DNA of 64,000 bases from Mixta sp031457955 (GCF_031457955.1 NZ_JAVDXN010000010.1:48200-112199); one strand, 5' to 3'. Positions 53,670-63,009 are shown, counted from the first letter of the stretch. Numbers and translations are program-made. The notes: generated by a model from the letters alone, not told the origin.

Positions 53670-54704
53670 TTAATTTATTTCGCTTATGCCATATTTACGC
53701 TGTTTAATATGAATCGTTTTTTCGTCATACCTGATTAATGAATGCAACGCGTAATGTTGTTCATCGCGCGCTGCCCATTGGCTGAGTAAAAAATAGTTAC
53801 CGCTTAATGTCAGCAGCGATTTAATATCCTGCGCTGATGGCTGCTGATTATCCGTCAGCCAGGCGATAATCGCGTCAGGATTATCCCATCCTTGCGGCGG
53901 ACGACGTTGAATTAATGCTTTTGCTTCACTGACCGGTAACTCGCCTTTGGTTAGTGCCGAGAGCAGCGGAGCGCTGGCTTCATCCAAAGCATTAATATTA
54001 ATTTTCAGCGTGGTTTCCGGCAGTACGCAGATCCAGGGTTTTAATTGTTGGTAATGCACCCGCTCTAACCCAGGAATAATGCGTAACTCGCTGCTATCCG
54101 TCATCAGGTTTAGTTTGTTTTTCGCGTCTGCCTTTCCGTCGCCGTCAGCGGTTGAAGGAACAGGATTAATCCACTCAACGACCTTGCGCGTTATCCGTTC
54201 TGCCGCGTTATTATCCAGCCCGGTGGCATGCTTCACCAGGTGGGTAAAGATGGCAGCGGAGCGAGGCGCTTTCGCCTGTTGCACGTTAGCTGACTTAGTT
54301 TTATTTTTCGCTTCCGGCGGCAACGCAACTTTTTGCTTTACGGTGGCCTCGCCATCAACACCGGCGTCATCCGGCGGTGAATCCTGCTGTTTTGCGCCGT
54401 AATGCAGCGAATTGAGATTAAAACAGCTGTTTAAATCGCGCAGGCGATATTCAATGGTCATATCGTTAATCTTACCCGGCCGATAGACTGCATAACTCAA
54501 TGGCATTTGTCCGTTCATCTTGCTCATAATAATGGCTTCATTGCCTAACAGCGCCCACTTCGCTTCGGTTTGCCATGCCAGCGTTTGATTCCTTAGTAAT
54601 GAACGCTGTAAGTAGTCACCGCTCACCACTACGATGCTGGTGATCAACGCCATAATTAATAATGCCAGCAGTAAAGCGCTTCCCTTTTGGCGCGACATAT
54701 TCAT
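53670..54704 (-). CDS. gspK: GspK, large minor pseudopilin
   Basis: The product has 344 residues. The prepilin signal is short and basic (SRQKG) before SALLLALLIMALITSIVVV; the usual Glu at mature position 5 is replaced by Leu, as is normal for GspK. The large insert with conserved FNLNSL marks the family. GspK caps the pseudopilus with GspI and GspJ. An unusually long Lys/Ala/Pro linker (about residues 105-150) is present. It starts 3 bp after gspJ. Confidence 0.93.
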   Translation of the reverse strand: MNMSRQKGSALLLALLIMALITSIVVVSGDYLQRSLLRNQTLAWQTEAKWALLGNEAIIMSKMNGQMPLSYAVYRPGKINDMTIEYRLRDLNSCFNLNSLHYGAKQQDSPPDDAGVDGEATVKQKVALPPEAKNKTKSANVQQAKAPRSAAIFTHLVKHATGLDNNAAERITRKVVEWINPVPSTADGDGKADAKNKLNLMTDSSELRIIPGLERVHYQQLKPWICVLPETTLKININALDEASAPLLSALTKGELPVSEAKALIQRRPPQGWDNPDAIIAWLTDNQQPSAQDIKSLLTLSGNYFLLSQWAARDEQHYALHSLIRYDEKTIHIKQRKYGISEIN

Positions 54705-54707
54705 CCC

Positions 54708-55289
54708 TTATTCATGGGTGACAATAATACGACGATGAATTTCGCCAATGCCGGTTAACCGCAGCGTAATGTTTACGCTATCCGGCAAGGCATTAAACAT
54801 ATTCCAGCGTTCTGTTACTTTCCCCTCGTGGTAATAAGAAACGTGAAAGGATTCGACGTCGGTTAATAAAGTGGTCATCGTCGGCGATCGGCTTTTCTCC
54901 TGCGGCGGATAGGGGAAACTTAACCTTTCCAGTCGGCCGTCATTGAGTTGATATGCCACTTCTTCAAGCTCGGTACGTGGCAACAGCGCGCCAGGATTCA
55001 GCCAGTTATGACGCAGAAAATGCGCCTGCGTTTTGTTGGTCGTGTCGGGCGTGCTTTGTTGGCTTCCTGATGTTGCAGGCTGCAACGCGTGACTGAAATC
55101 CCTTTCTATCAGCGTGACGGCGAACTGTAGCTGCGTAAAACGCGTCGACTGCTGCTTGATTGCCGCGCCGTTTAACAATACGCCATGCAACACCTGCCAA
55201 CACATCAGGCTCAGACCGGCAGTAAGCGCCAGAGCGATCAATATTTCTAACAACGTAAAACCGCACTGCTTGTGCTTAGCGTTTTCCAT
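54708..55289 (-). CDS. gspJ: GspJ, minor pseudopilin
   Basis: The product has 193 residues. The prepilin cleavage motif is QCG/FTLLEILIALAL with Glu at position 5, followed by the J-family sequence LIERDFSHAL. It joins GspI and GspK in the pseudopilus tip. The start overlaps gspI by 14 bp. Confidence 0.95.
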   Translation of the reverse strand: MENAKHKQCGFTLLEILIALALTAGLSLMCWQVLHGVLLNGAAIKQQSTRFTQLQFAVTLIERDFSHALQPATSGSQQSTPDTTNKTQAHFLRHNWLNPGALLPRTELEEVAYQLNDGRLERLSFPYPPQEKSRSPTMTTLLTDVESFHVSYYHEGKVTERWNMFNALPDSVNITLRLTGIGEIHRRIIVTHE

Positions 55290-55650
55290 GATCGCTGCTC
55301 ACATAGGTTTGTAGCGTCACCAGCGGTTTACTGCGCTTTTTATCGCTACGCACTTCCACAACCAGCGCATTTATCAGCGGATCGGTAGTAGAAATGCTGC
55401 GCCAGCGAACAAACCAGCGGCGGTCGGCCATGAAAGGCTCTTCATGTCGCCAGTTAGCGCTGATGTCGGCACGGCTATCTTTTAACGCCGCCAGCTGATT
55501 ATCCGCCAGCCAAAGCCCCAACTGCTTCTGCTGTAAATAGTCCAGCGAGGTTGTCTGCTGGCTGGCGACGTTTACCACTGCGCTGGCGGAAATGGCAATA
55601 ATGAAAATCGCGACCAGCACCTCTAATAGTGTCATTCCCTTTTCTTTCAT
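55276..55650 (-). CDS. gspI: GspI, minor pseudopilin
   Basis: The product has 124 residues. The cleavage motif KEKG/MTLLEVLVAIFI carries Glu at position 5. The small size and AVVNVASQQ region fit GspI, which nucleates the tip complex. It lies between gspH (2-bp gap) and gspJ (14-bp overlap). Confidence 0.94.
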   Translation of the reverse strand: MKEKGMTLLEVLVAIFIIAISASAVVNVASQQTTSLDYLQQKQLGLWLADNQLAALKDSRADISANWRHEEPFMADRRWFVRWRSISTTDPLINALVVEVRSDKKRSKPLVTLQTYVSSDHGKR

Positions 55651-55652
55651 AT

Positions 55653-56237
55653 TTATCCCGCTGTATCAGCAGCCTGGCTTTCCGGCTCAGCCATTACGCC
55701 CCGATCGTTAATATGAATAACCCGCGGCGTTTGAATGCTATCGTTCTTCCGTAGATAAAAACGAAATGGCGTGACCTCTCCTCCCGGCAAAAATAATACC
55801 TGCGGCGCCGCGTCAGGATCTGCCGAGGCAGCGGAGTCGGAACGCTGCGTCTCCGTCAGCAGCGTAAGCTGGAAACCTGTGGGTAGCTGATAGCGGATGA
55901 CATGTCTGCCACGGTTGGCGGGTTGCCAGTGATAGCCGTCAACCGGTTTTTTAGCCGCGGATTGAGAGAGTATTTTCGGCGGGTTGCGCCGCAGCACGAC
56001 GATTTCCCAGCCCGCGGGCAGCAGACGAAAACCGTAAACGTCGCCCGTAAGCTGTGCCTGTTGTGCTGTCTGCGTCACCACGGTTTGAATTTTTTGGTAT
56101 TCGTCCTGCAACCGATACGCGTTACGCGGAATAGCAAGCATCACCATCATGCTTGCCATCCCCACCAGCGCGATGACGCACAATATTTCCAGCAGCGTAA
56201 AGCCGCTGGCACGCGACCAATCAGTCCTGTTTCTCAT
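55653..56237 (-). CDS. gspH: GspH, minor pseudopilin
   Basis: The product has 194 residues from the ATG at 56237, giving a short leader MRNRTDWSRASG/FTLLEI with Glu at position 5, as expected of a prepilin. The frame stays open to 56303, but that start would add an implausible 22-residue leader. The chosen start lies inside the end of gspG (17-bp overlap), so translation is probably coupled. The periplasmic beta domain follows the N-terminal helix. Confidence 0.9.
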   Translation of the reverse strand: MRNRTDWSRASGFTLLEILCVIALVGMASMMVMLAIPRNAYRLQDEYQKIQTVVTQTAQQAQLTGDVYGFRLLPAGWEIVVLRRNPPKILSQSAAKKPVDGYHWQPANRGRHVIRYQLPTGFQLTLLTETQRSDSAASADPDAAPQVLFLPGGEVTPFRFYLRKNDSIQTPRVIHINDRGVMAEPESQAADTAG

Positions 56238-56670
56238 CAGGCCAGTTACCGATGAACTGTTCCGGCTCCATTTCGCCGCCGGGACCGAATGAGAAAAGAT
56301 CAATCACGCCGTGCTCACCTGGATTCAGCAACTGATAATCGTTTCCCCAGGGATCCTGCGGCAGGCGACGGATATAGCCTTCGGCACGATAATTTTTAGG
56401 CAACGGCTCGATGGTCGGCTCTTTTACCAGTGCCTTAAGCCCTTGCTCCGTTGAGGGATAGCGATGATTGTCCAGCTTGTACATATCCAGGGCGTTTTCC
56501 AGCGTGGCGATATCGCTTCTGGCTTTTTGTATATCCGCCTTCTGTTTACTTCCCATCAGGCGTGGAACAGTCAGGCTGGCCAGCAAGCCCAAAATCACAA
56601 TCACCACCATGATTTCCAGCAACGTAAAGCCGCGCTGCGCGTTGCGGTTTTGCTCCCTACGGCATTTCAT
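56221..56670 (-). CDS. gspG: GspG, major pseudopilin
   Basis: The product has 149 residues from the ATG at 56670, with AAGGAA upstream; a TTG at 56688 is in frame but less likely. Cleavage would occur at AQRG/FTLLEIMVVIVILGLLA. The G-family core follows, with YKLDNHRYPSTEQGL and DPWGNDYQ, plus the Ca-binding region near FSFGPGGE. It polymerises into the pseudopilus that pushes substrates through GspD. Confidence 0.97.
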   Translation of the reverse strand: MKCRREQNRNAQRGFTLLEIMVVIVILGLLASLTVPRLMGSKQKADIQKARSDIATLENALDMYKLDNHRYPSTEQGLKALVKEPTIEPLPKNYRAEGYIRRLPQDPWGNDYQLLNPGEHGVIDLFSFGPGGEMEPEQFIGNWPDEKQD

Positions 56671-56680
56671 GATTATTTCC

Positions 56681-57877
56681 TTATCCAATCATTTCATTCA
56701 TTTGTAAGATCGGCTGTAAAATCGCCAGAATAATAAACAGTACGACGCTGGCCATGGTCACCACCAGTGCTGGCTCAAACAGGCCAAGCGCCAGCGCAAT
56801 TTGTTGTGATAGCTGCTCTTCCTGCAAATCCGCCGAACGCTCGAGCATTTCGTCAAGCCTGCCGCTTTGCTCCCCTGCGGCAATCATTTGCAGCATCATG
56901 GGCGAGAAAAAATGGGTTTTTTGCAATGCCAGATAAAAGCTTTCTCCTTCTCTGACTTTCTCTTCAGCCTGGCTTAGCAGCTGACGCGCATATTCATTGC
57001 CGACCACCGAAGCGCTTATGCGCATTGCATCCAACAGCGGAACGGCGCTGCTGTTTAAAATGCTTAACGTACGCGCATAGCGCGCCGTATTAACCACACG
57101 GATTAACCGTCCTGCCAACGGCCAGCGCAGGTGCTGCTGGTGCCGTTTCAGCAAGCGCTCCGGCGCCTTTAACCAGTAGCGATTTGCCAGCGCCAGCAAG
57201 CCGAGAGTTAACGCTATCCATGTACCCCAGGCGCGGAGAAAATCGCTAATCAGCAGCAGGATCTGCGTGGTCATGGGCAGCGCCTGCTGCATGGTAATAA
57301 ACTGTTCAACGACCTTCGGCACCACGGCGACCAGCAGAATAGTGACCACGCTACAGGCAACCAGCGTTAGCACCAGCGGATAGATTGTCGCCTGCATCAG
57401 CTGTCCTTTTAGCTTTTGCCGCTGCTCTTCGTAAACCGCCAGCCGTTGTAATACCAGCGGTAAATGGCCAGATAGCTCGCCTGCGGCGATCATCGCGCAA
57501 TACATGCGATTAAATACCGTCGGAAAGGCGCCAAAAGCGCTCGCCAAAGAATGACCTTCGGTAATACTGTTTTTGAGTTGCTGAAAAAGGTGCCTGACCT
57601 CTTCTTTTTCACTTTGCTGCGCCACAGCCTGTAGCGCCTGATCAAGCGGCAAGCTTGCCGCTACCAGTGTCGCCAGCTGCCGTGTCGCAAGGGCAATATC
57701 GCGACTTGAAAGCCGTTTGCTGCGCTGAAAACGTTCCGCGTCACGCTCTTTCAGCATTAGCACCACCAGACCTTTTTCACGCAGCTGCTGACGTGCATCG
57801 CGGATATTATCTGCGGCAAGGCTGCCCTGCTGCTGTTTACCTGTCGCCGTTAGCGCCTGATACTGGTACGTTGCCAC
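56681..57877 (-). CDS. gspF: GspF, T2SS inner-membrane platform protein
   Basis: The product has 398 residues with two repeated cytoplasmic helical domains and three membrane spans (about 168-190, 218-236, 370-392). The family motifs are LPLVLQRLAVYEEQR and MIAAGEQSGRLDEML. It is the central platform protein that connects the ATPase to pseudopilus assembly. It begins 1 bp after gspE. Confidence 0.97.
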   Translation of the reverse strand: MATYQYQALTATGKQQQGSLAADNIRDARQQLREKGLVVLMLKERDAERFQRSKRLSSRDIALATRQLATLVAASLPLDQALQAVAQQSEKEEVRHLFQQLKNSITEGHSLASAFGAFPTVFNRMYCAMIAAGELSGHLPLVLQRLAVYEEQRQKLKGQLMQATIYPLVLTLVACSVVTILLVAVVPKVVEQFITMQQALPMTTQILLLISDFLRAWGTWIALTLGLLALANRYWLKAPERLLKRHQQHLRWPLAGRLIRVVNTARYARTLSILNSSAVPLLDAMRISASVVGNEYARQLLSQAEEKVREGESFYLALQKTHFFSPMMLQMIAAGEQSGRLDEMLERSADLQEEQLSQQIALALGLFEPALVVTMASVVLFIILAILQPILQMNEMIG

Positions 57878-57878
57878 G

Positions 57879-59363
57879 CTAATTCTCCCTGGTTACGCGG
57901 GAAATTTCTTCCAGCGTGGTAATACCGGACAAGACCTTAGCAAAGCCATCCTGACGCAGGCTGCTACCGTTATGACGCAGGTAGGTTTCCATCTCCTGTT
58001 CGCTTTTTCCCTGAATCACCAGATCACGTAGGGTGCCGTCAATGATAATCAGCTCATGAATGCCGGTACGTCCCCGATAGCCGGTGTTTTTACAGTGCCC
58101 GCACCCCACGGCGCGATAGAGCATCAGTTGAGCGTCCGGCTGCGCCAGAAGCGCGCGTTCCTGTTGTGTTGCGGGCGTTTGCTGGCGGCATTCCGGGCAC
58201 AGCGTGCGCACCAGACGCTGCGCTAAAACGCCCAGCAGCGAACTGGCTAATAAAAAAGGCTCGATGCCCATATCCTGCAGACGCGTTAGTGCGCCGACGG
58301 CGGTATTGGTATGTAGCGTGGAGAGCACAAGGTGCCCGGTCATTGAGGCCTGAATGGCCACCTGCGCCGTTTCGCTATCACGAATTTCGCCGACCAGCAC
58401 CACATCGGGATCCTGACGTAACAGCGCACGCAGGCCACGTGCAAAGGACATATCCACTTTGCTGTTTACCTGGGTTTGCGCGATGCCATCCAGTTCATAT
58501 TCCACCGGGTCTTCAACCGTCATGATATTGCGATCGGTACGATCAATAGCGTTCAACGCAGCATAAAGCGTGGTGCTTTTACCGGATCCGGTGGGCCCGG
58601 TTACCAGCACCAAACCATGCGGCTGGGTAACCAGATGATGAACGCCTGCCAGGCAAGCGGGTAGCATCCCGCAATAGCGCAAATCAAGTTTCACGCTCTG
58701 CTTATCCAGCAGGCGCATCACCACCCGCTCGCCGTATTGCGTGGGCAAAGTGGAGATACGCACATCTATCGCGCGTCCGCCGATACGCAGCGGGATACGA
58801 CCATCCTGAGGAATACGCTTCTCGGCAATATCCAGCTTCGCCATCACTTTGATACGCGATACCAACAACGCCGCAAGCTGACGCTGAGGCTCCAGCACAT
58901 TGTGCAGGATGCCATCAATGCGGAACCGAATAAGCAGGCGCTTCTCAAACGGCTCGATATGCACGTCCGATGCGCCCTCTTTAACCGCCTCGCTTAACAT
59001 CGCATTGATCAAACGAATAATCGGCGCGTCGTCTTCGCTTTCCAGCAGGTCGCCATTAACCGGCAGCTCTTCGGCCAGCGTATAAAAGTCGAGTTCGCTG
59101 CCCATACTGGCCATCACCTGGCTCGTCTGACCGGTTTGTTGATAGCATTCGGCCAGGCGGGTTTCAAACGTCTCGGCGGATACCGGCAGCAGGCGCTGCA
59201 CCGTGGGAAAATGACGTTGCACTTCGATGAGCGTGCTCATAGCGCTATCTTCACGACAAATAATCACCGCTTCGCTATCTTGCCAGCTCACCAGCACGCC
59301 GTGTTGCCTGGCCCAGCCAAAGGGCACCAGAGGTTCATTGCTGTTCATCAGTATGCTTTCCAT
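57879..59363 (-). CDS. gspE: GspE, T2SS assembly ATPase
   Basis: The product has 494 residues (489 if the second Met, at 59348, is used). An N1E/N2E region precedes the ATPase: Walker A GPTGSGKSTTLYAAL, Asp box VEDPVEYELDG, Walker B VLVGEIRDSETA and His box HLVLSTLHTN. The zinc-binding CXXC pair is CPEC and CGHC. It powers pseudopilus assembly from the cytoplasmic side. The start overlaps the end of gspD by 29 bp (or 14 bp for the second Met). Confidence 0.97.
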   Translation of the reverse strand: MESILMNSNEPLVPFGWARQHGVLVSWQDSEAVIICREDSAMSTLIEVQRHFPTVQRLLPVSAETFETRLAECYQQTGQTSQVMASMGSELDFYTLAEELPVNGDLLESEDDAPIIRLINAMLSEAVKEGASDVHIEPFEKRLLIRFRIDGILHNVLEPQRQLAALLVSRIKVMAKLDIAEKRIPQDGRIPLRIGGRAIDVRISTLPTQYGERVVMRLLDKQSVKLDLRYCGMLPACLAGVHHLVTQPHGLVLVTGPTGSGKSTTLYAALNAIDRTDRNIMTVEDPVEYELDGIAQTQVNSKVDMSFARGLRALLRQDPDVVLVGEIRDSETAQVAIQASMTGHLVLSTLHTNTAVGALTRLQDMGIEPFLLASSLLGVLAQRLVRTLCPECRQQTPATQQERALLAQPDAQLMLYRAVGCGHCKNTGYRGRTGIHELIIIDGTLRDLVIQGKSEQEMETYLRHNGSSLRQDGFAKVLSGITTLEEISRVTREN

Positions 59364-61296
59364 ACTGGTTAAACTGTGTAATGTGCTCCGCTACCAGCCT
59401 GAAGCCAGAAGAGGTATCACGTACCTGCGTTAAATCGGTCAAATTTTCTGGCAAGGCGAGCGGCTTTTTGCGCTCAGGCTGGAGCGCTTCGAACTGGGTA
59501 AACTTATACGAGGTTTGCTCACCGTAATTTTCACCGCTGCGAATAATCGTCGGGCGAATAAACAGCAGCAGATTGCGCTTCATTTGTTTGGTGGTCGTAC
59601 TGCGGAAAAGCCCGCCAATAAGAGGAATATCACCAAGCAACGGTACTTTCGACTGCACATCGGATTGGGTGGTATCCAACAGCCCTCCAACCACCACGGT
59701 TTCACCGCTGCCAACCAATACCGTATTGTTGACGGTGCGCGTATTAAACGTGGCGCCCAGGCTTTCCGTCGCACTGTTGGAGGAATCTGCCACGCTGGAA
59801 ACTTCCTGTTCTATTTTCAGCACCACCGTATCGCCCTGATTGATTTGCGGCTTAACTTTAAGTTTGATGCCGACGTTTTTTCGCTCAACCGTGTTGAAAA
59901 TATTATCGCTGTTGGTGGTTTGCGATCCGGTTAATACCGGCACTTCCTGACCGACGCTGAATTCAGCTTCCATATTATCCAGCGTCACAATGCTGGGCGT
60001 AGCTAGTATATCGTTGTTGCTATTGGTCTTAAGAGCATTCAATAATCCTGCCCAGTTATTGTCATGAAAACCCAGCACCAGCCCGGTCATGCCTTTCACC
60101 ACCTCTGCCAGCGCATCATTTTTAGTCATATTGACCGCAGAGTTATTGTTATCAGGAAAATTCGTGCCGCCCGCCTGTTTATTAAACCACTGCACGCCCA
60201 GGTTCAGGCCTTCCGCATCCTGTAACTCAACGATGATCGCTTCAACTAACACCTGCGCTCGCCGGATATCTAGCTGCTCAATAACCTTTTTAAGCTCCGC
60301 CATCAGCGTGGGCGTGGTGGTGATAATCAAGGCATTGTTTTGTTCATCCGCTTTTATCACCGTTTCTTTCATCAACGCCGGTTCGGCGGACCTTCCGGCA
60401 TGTTTTCCACTATCCTCAAGGCTGGCGCTGACGCCGGAAAGGATCTCGGCTAACAATTTAGCCTGCGCATATTTAAGGTAAATAACCTGTGTGTTGCCCT
60501 GCTGATCCTGATATTTATCGAGCTGGCGAATAATATTCGCCATAAAATTGCGCGAGGTTTTATTGCCCGCGATCAACAGACTATTAGTACGTTCATCAAT
60601 GATAATCCGGGGCTTATTCGCTGACGATGATTCACCACCGGGCCCTTCGCTAATTAACTTTTGCGCCATCTGGCCGACAGCGGTAGCAGAGGCATTGCTC
60701 AGCGGAAACAGGGAGACATCGTTATCTTCTTTGATATCGATTTGGGTAACAATTTCGATCAATCGATGGGTTACTGTCATTTTACCGGTAAATAACAGCG
60801 TGTTGGATTTCTCAAAGCTGCTGATTAAAACCTCATTATTGAGGTTAAGCTTGTTTAATGTTGGCACTAAATCGCGCACTGCCAGATGCTTTACCTGCAG
60901 CACGCGCGTGACCAAAGCATCACCCATGCTGCTGTTTTCAGGCGTGAAAAAGGCCGTGCTTTTTGCCAGCTGTGCAGGTACAACCTTGATAATATCGTTA
61001 CCTGCATCAATAACGCTGTAACCATGCACATCCAGTACATTAAGGAAAAATTGATAATACTGCTCAGGGTCAAGCGATTCGTAACTACGTACTGTTACGG
61101 TGCCTGTTACATTAGGCTGAATAATAATCGTTTTATTCAGAACTTTGCTGACAGTATTAATAAACTCTTTTATTTCAACGCTTTGAAAATTAACGTTATA
61201 GGCTTCTGCATAGGCCATCCGGCATCCCGCCATTGATAACCATAAATAAGCGATAACTTTCAGACATCTGTAAATTTTCAATTGCAATCCCTGCAT
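59335..61296 (-). CDS. gspD: GspD, T2SS outer-membrane secretin
   Basis: The product has 653 residues. The signal peptide ends near AYA. N0 (YNVNFQSVEIKEFINTVSKVLNK) and three N-domains (to about 370) precede the secretin domain (about 375-600) with VPVLTGSQ and VPLLGDIPLIGGLFRS. The C-terminal S region (about 605-653) is the pilotin-binding part, and a matching pilotin (GspS) is encoded at the end of the operon. It forms the 15-mer outer-membrane channel. It starts 82 bp after gspC. Confidence 0.97.
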   Translation of the reverse strand: MQGLQLKIYRCLKVIAYLWLSMAGCRMAYAEAYNVNFQSVEIKEFINTVSKVLNKTIIIQPNVTGTVTVRSYESLDPEQYYQFFLNVLDVHGYSVIDAGNDIIKVVPAQLAKSTAFFTPENSSMGDALVTRVLQVKHLAVRDLVPTLNKLNLNNEVLISSFEKSNTLLFTGKMTVTHRLIEIVTQIDIKEDNDVSLFPLSNASATAVGQMAQKLISEGPGGESSSANKPRIIIDERTNSLLIAGNKTSRNFMANIIRQLDKYQDQQGNTQVIYLKYAQAKLLAEILSGVSASLEDSGKHAGRSAEPALMKETVIKADEQNNALIITTTPTLMAELKKVIEQLDIRRAQVLVEAIIVELQDAEGLNLGVQWFNKQAGGTNFPDNNNSAVNMTKNDALAEVVKGMTGLVLGFHDNNWAGLLNALKTNSNNDILATPSIVTLDNMEAEFSVGQEVPVLTGSQTTNSDNIFNTVERKNVGIKLKVKPQINQGDTVVLKIEQEVSSVADSSNSATESLGATFNTRTVNNTVLVGSGETVVVGGLLDTTQSDVQSKVPLLGDIPLIGGLFRSTTTKQMKRNLLLFIRPTIIRSGENYGEQTSYKFTQFEALQPERKKPLALPENLTDLTQVRDTSSGFRLVAEHITQFNQYGKHTDEQQ

Positions 61297-61378
61297 TTTG
61301 ATTTATTTTCCCGATGCGATATCTGATGGAATTCAGTCTTTTACATTGACACGTTACATGGCCGTTATGCAAGGCTGA

Positions 61379-61930
61379 CTAATTCATCAATAAAGCAGCA
61401 CAATAACCGTGCTCATCAACTATAACCCGATCCCGGAAAATTCTTACAATGTTAACCTCTTTATCTAAAGCGTCAGATACGCTGTAGCTCGCTTCCTTCC
61501 CCCCATAGGTGATAACGGCGATATCCTTACTATTATTATTACCGCTTACCAGACCAACTACGCTCGCGCTAACCTTTGCTACTGGGCAAGAAAGATAGAA
61601 GTCATCGGTTAGCTTATTATTTTTCATTACATAAGGGTCACTGCTGGCTGGTTTTGCCGTGATTGCTGGTTGCTGAGGTTTAAACATACCAGAAACGCTT
61701 TTTTCTAAGTAAAGCAGATCATTATCCACTCGTGTCAGCACAGCTAATTTTTTTTCGCCCAATGTTGCATTATTGTCCGCATTATTAAGCTGATAACGAT
61801 AATCGTTATAGCCATCCCACATCATTAACAGTATTAAAGTAGCTAATAGTGCGCTGATAAAAGAGGGAAGTAACTCAGCACCAGCTGGGCGGCTTAAAAG
61901 ATAGCGTTTTTGCATTAATTGTTTACGCAC
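61379..61930 (-). CDS. gspC: GspC, T2SS inner-membrane protein lacking the PDZ domain
   Basis: The product has only 183 residues; GspC proteins are usually about 270-310. One membrane span lies at about 23-40. A homology-region (HR) domain at about 110-180 has SASVVGLVSGN, IAVITYGGKEASYSVSDAL and IFRDRVIVDEHGY, the pattern that binds GspD N0. The protein ends right after the HR domain, so the C-terminal PDZ or coiled-coil that helps recruit substrates elsewhere is absent. The stop is clean and gspD follows, so this looks like a genuine short form, not a frameshift. First gene of the operon. Confidence 0.85.
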   Translation of the reverse strand: MRKQLMQKRYLLSRPAGAELLPSFISALLATLILLMMWDGYNDYRYQLNNADNNATLGEKKLAVLTRVDNDLLYLEKSVSGMFKPQQPAITAKPASSDPYVMKNNKLTDDFYLSCPVAKVSASVVGLVSGNNNSKDIAVITYGGKEASYSVSDALDKEVNIVRIFRDRVIVDEHGYCAALLMN

Positions 61931-61968
61931 GCATCGAACCTCCTGTTTCTTTACTTCTCCAAAGGAAA

Positions 61969-62004
61969 GCCCCGTCAGCAGGCACTGACAGGGGCACGAT
62001 TATA
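61969..62004 (-). promoter_or_regulatory. Candidate gspC promoter -10 with an adjacent stem-loop
   Basis: A perfect TATAAT lies on the minus strand at 61999-62004, about 70 bases upstream of the gspC start; the -35 is weak. Immediately downstream a hairpin (GCCCC-GTCAG / CTGAC-A-GGGGC, 61969-61995) overlaps the expected start site and is followed by TTTCCTTT. It could be a terminator for transcripts from the right, a leader structure of gspC, or both. Confidence 0.45.
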
Positions 62005-62073
62005 AATCAAATTAATTAATTACGGAACAACAGTCATATTAATCACGCTGAATGCGTACTCTTCTTTCAGTAA

Positions 62074-62175
62074 TTAAGCCACTTCGCCATGGTGCGATAA
62101 GCGGCCTGGCTCAATACAGGAACACGGCGCCATTACTGATGGATTTGCGCAGTTTGCTGAATCGGCACCGACCAT
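62074..62175 (-). CDS. Possible 33-residue ORF upstream of gspC (unknown, or gene remnant)
   Basis: ATG at 62175 has a near-perfect ribosome-binding site (AGGAGGAG, 5-nt spacer) and opens a 33-codon frame beginning MVGADSANCANPS with three Cys. Another frame of the same stretch reads VPVLSQAAYRTMAKWLNY before a stop, which looks protein-like. A decayed gene with frameshifts is therefore as likely as a real small peptide. It is followed by a stem-loop at 61969-61995. Confidence 0.3.
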   Translation of the reverse strand: MVGADSANCANPSVMAPCSCIEPGRLSHHGEVA

Positions 62176-63009
62176 CGTTACTCCTCCTGAGTTTTATTAG
62201 TTCCTGTAATGATTAACGCAACATGTCGATATCATATAAGAGTAAAAAATGATAAGAGTATTCAATTGCGGTTCGCATTCTGAAAACGGAAAGCGGGCGT
62301 TGTATGCTCCGGCTTTGTCATGCCCGTTCAGAAACGCCTGTAGCGCAGCATGTTGCCCGTAAAATAACGCATACGCCCTATCTGCTCCACTCAAAAAAAC
62401 TTAAACTACAATCAATTAAGACGTCCCAGATCTTTACTTATCCCTCATATGCACCTTAACCCTTCTGCAGAGCCGAAATATGACATTCAGGTAATTTACT
62501 TTCTGGGCATAATATTCGCTTTCATTAATCCTACAGCAAAACCTTAATTAAGATGGATAAGCGAATTTACTCCCTCTACTCTTACTAATATGAGCGGATT
62601 CTTCTGCTGTCAGTGCTTTATTGATGTTTATCTAACACTAAGCAGAAAGCCTGACGGCACAATGCAGTTAATGACATCGTCCTTCCGCAAAAAATTTTGC
62701 AAACATAATGGCGTGCTCAGAACTTACTTTATCGTCGAAAATTAAAACCTAAGATCAACACATAGTATGTGATAGCGATTAAAAAAAGACAAATCCCTAT
62801 AGTTACTTTTAAAAAAGCTGCCAATATAAATAGCGTATGCTGATCTGGATTAGCAGGGCCCGGACATAATTACAGGGTGCTGATAAAATCCTGCCGATAA
62901 CCTTAAGCATGATTTTATGATCTCTCTCAGAAGGTCTGTTGGTCGGCCTATTATAAACAGAGAATGCTCAAGCAAATTATTGAAATTATTTGGAAGGAAT
63001 ACTTAAATC
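62176..63009. promoter_or_regulatory. AT-rich divergent region between the T2SS operon and the regulator gene
   Basis: These 834 bases carry no supported gene. A 13-bp perfect palindrome CACATA-G-TATGTG at 62759-62771 could be an operator, about 240 bp upstream of the regulator start. A 65-codon TTG-initiated frame at 62197-62394 lacks a ribosome-binding site and is not called. The low GC content suggests a silenced, regulated horizontally acquired region (inference). Confidence 0.35.

Noticed and set aside
62197..62394. 65-codon minus-strand frame upstream of the T2SS operon
   Set aside because: Starts at TTG without a ribosome-binding site in AT-rich DNA and matches nothing I recognise.
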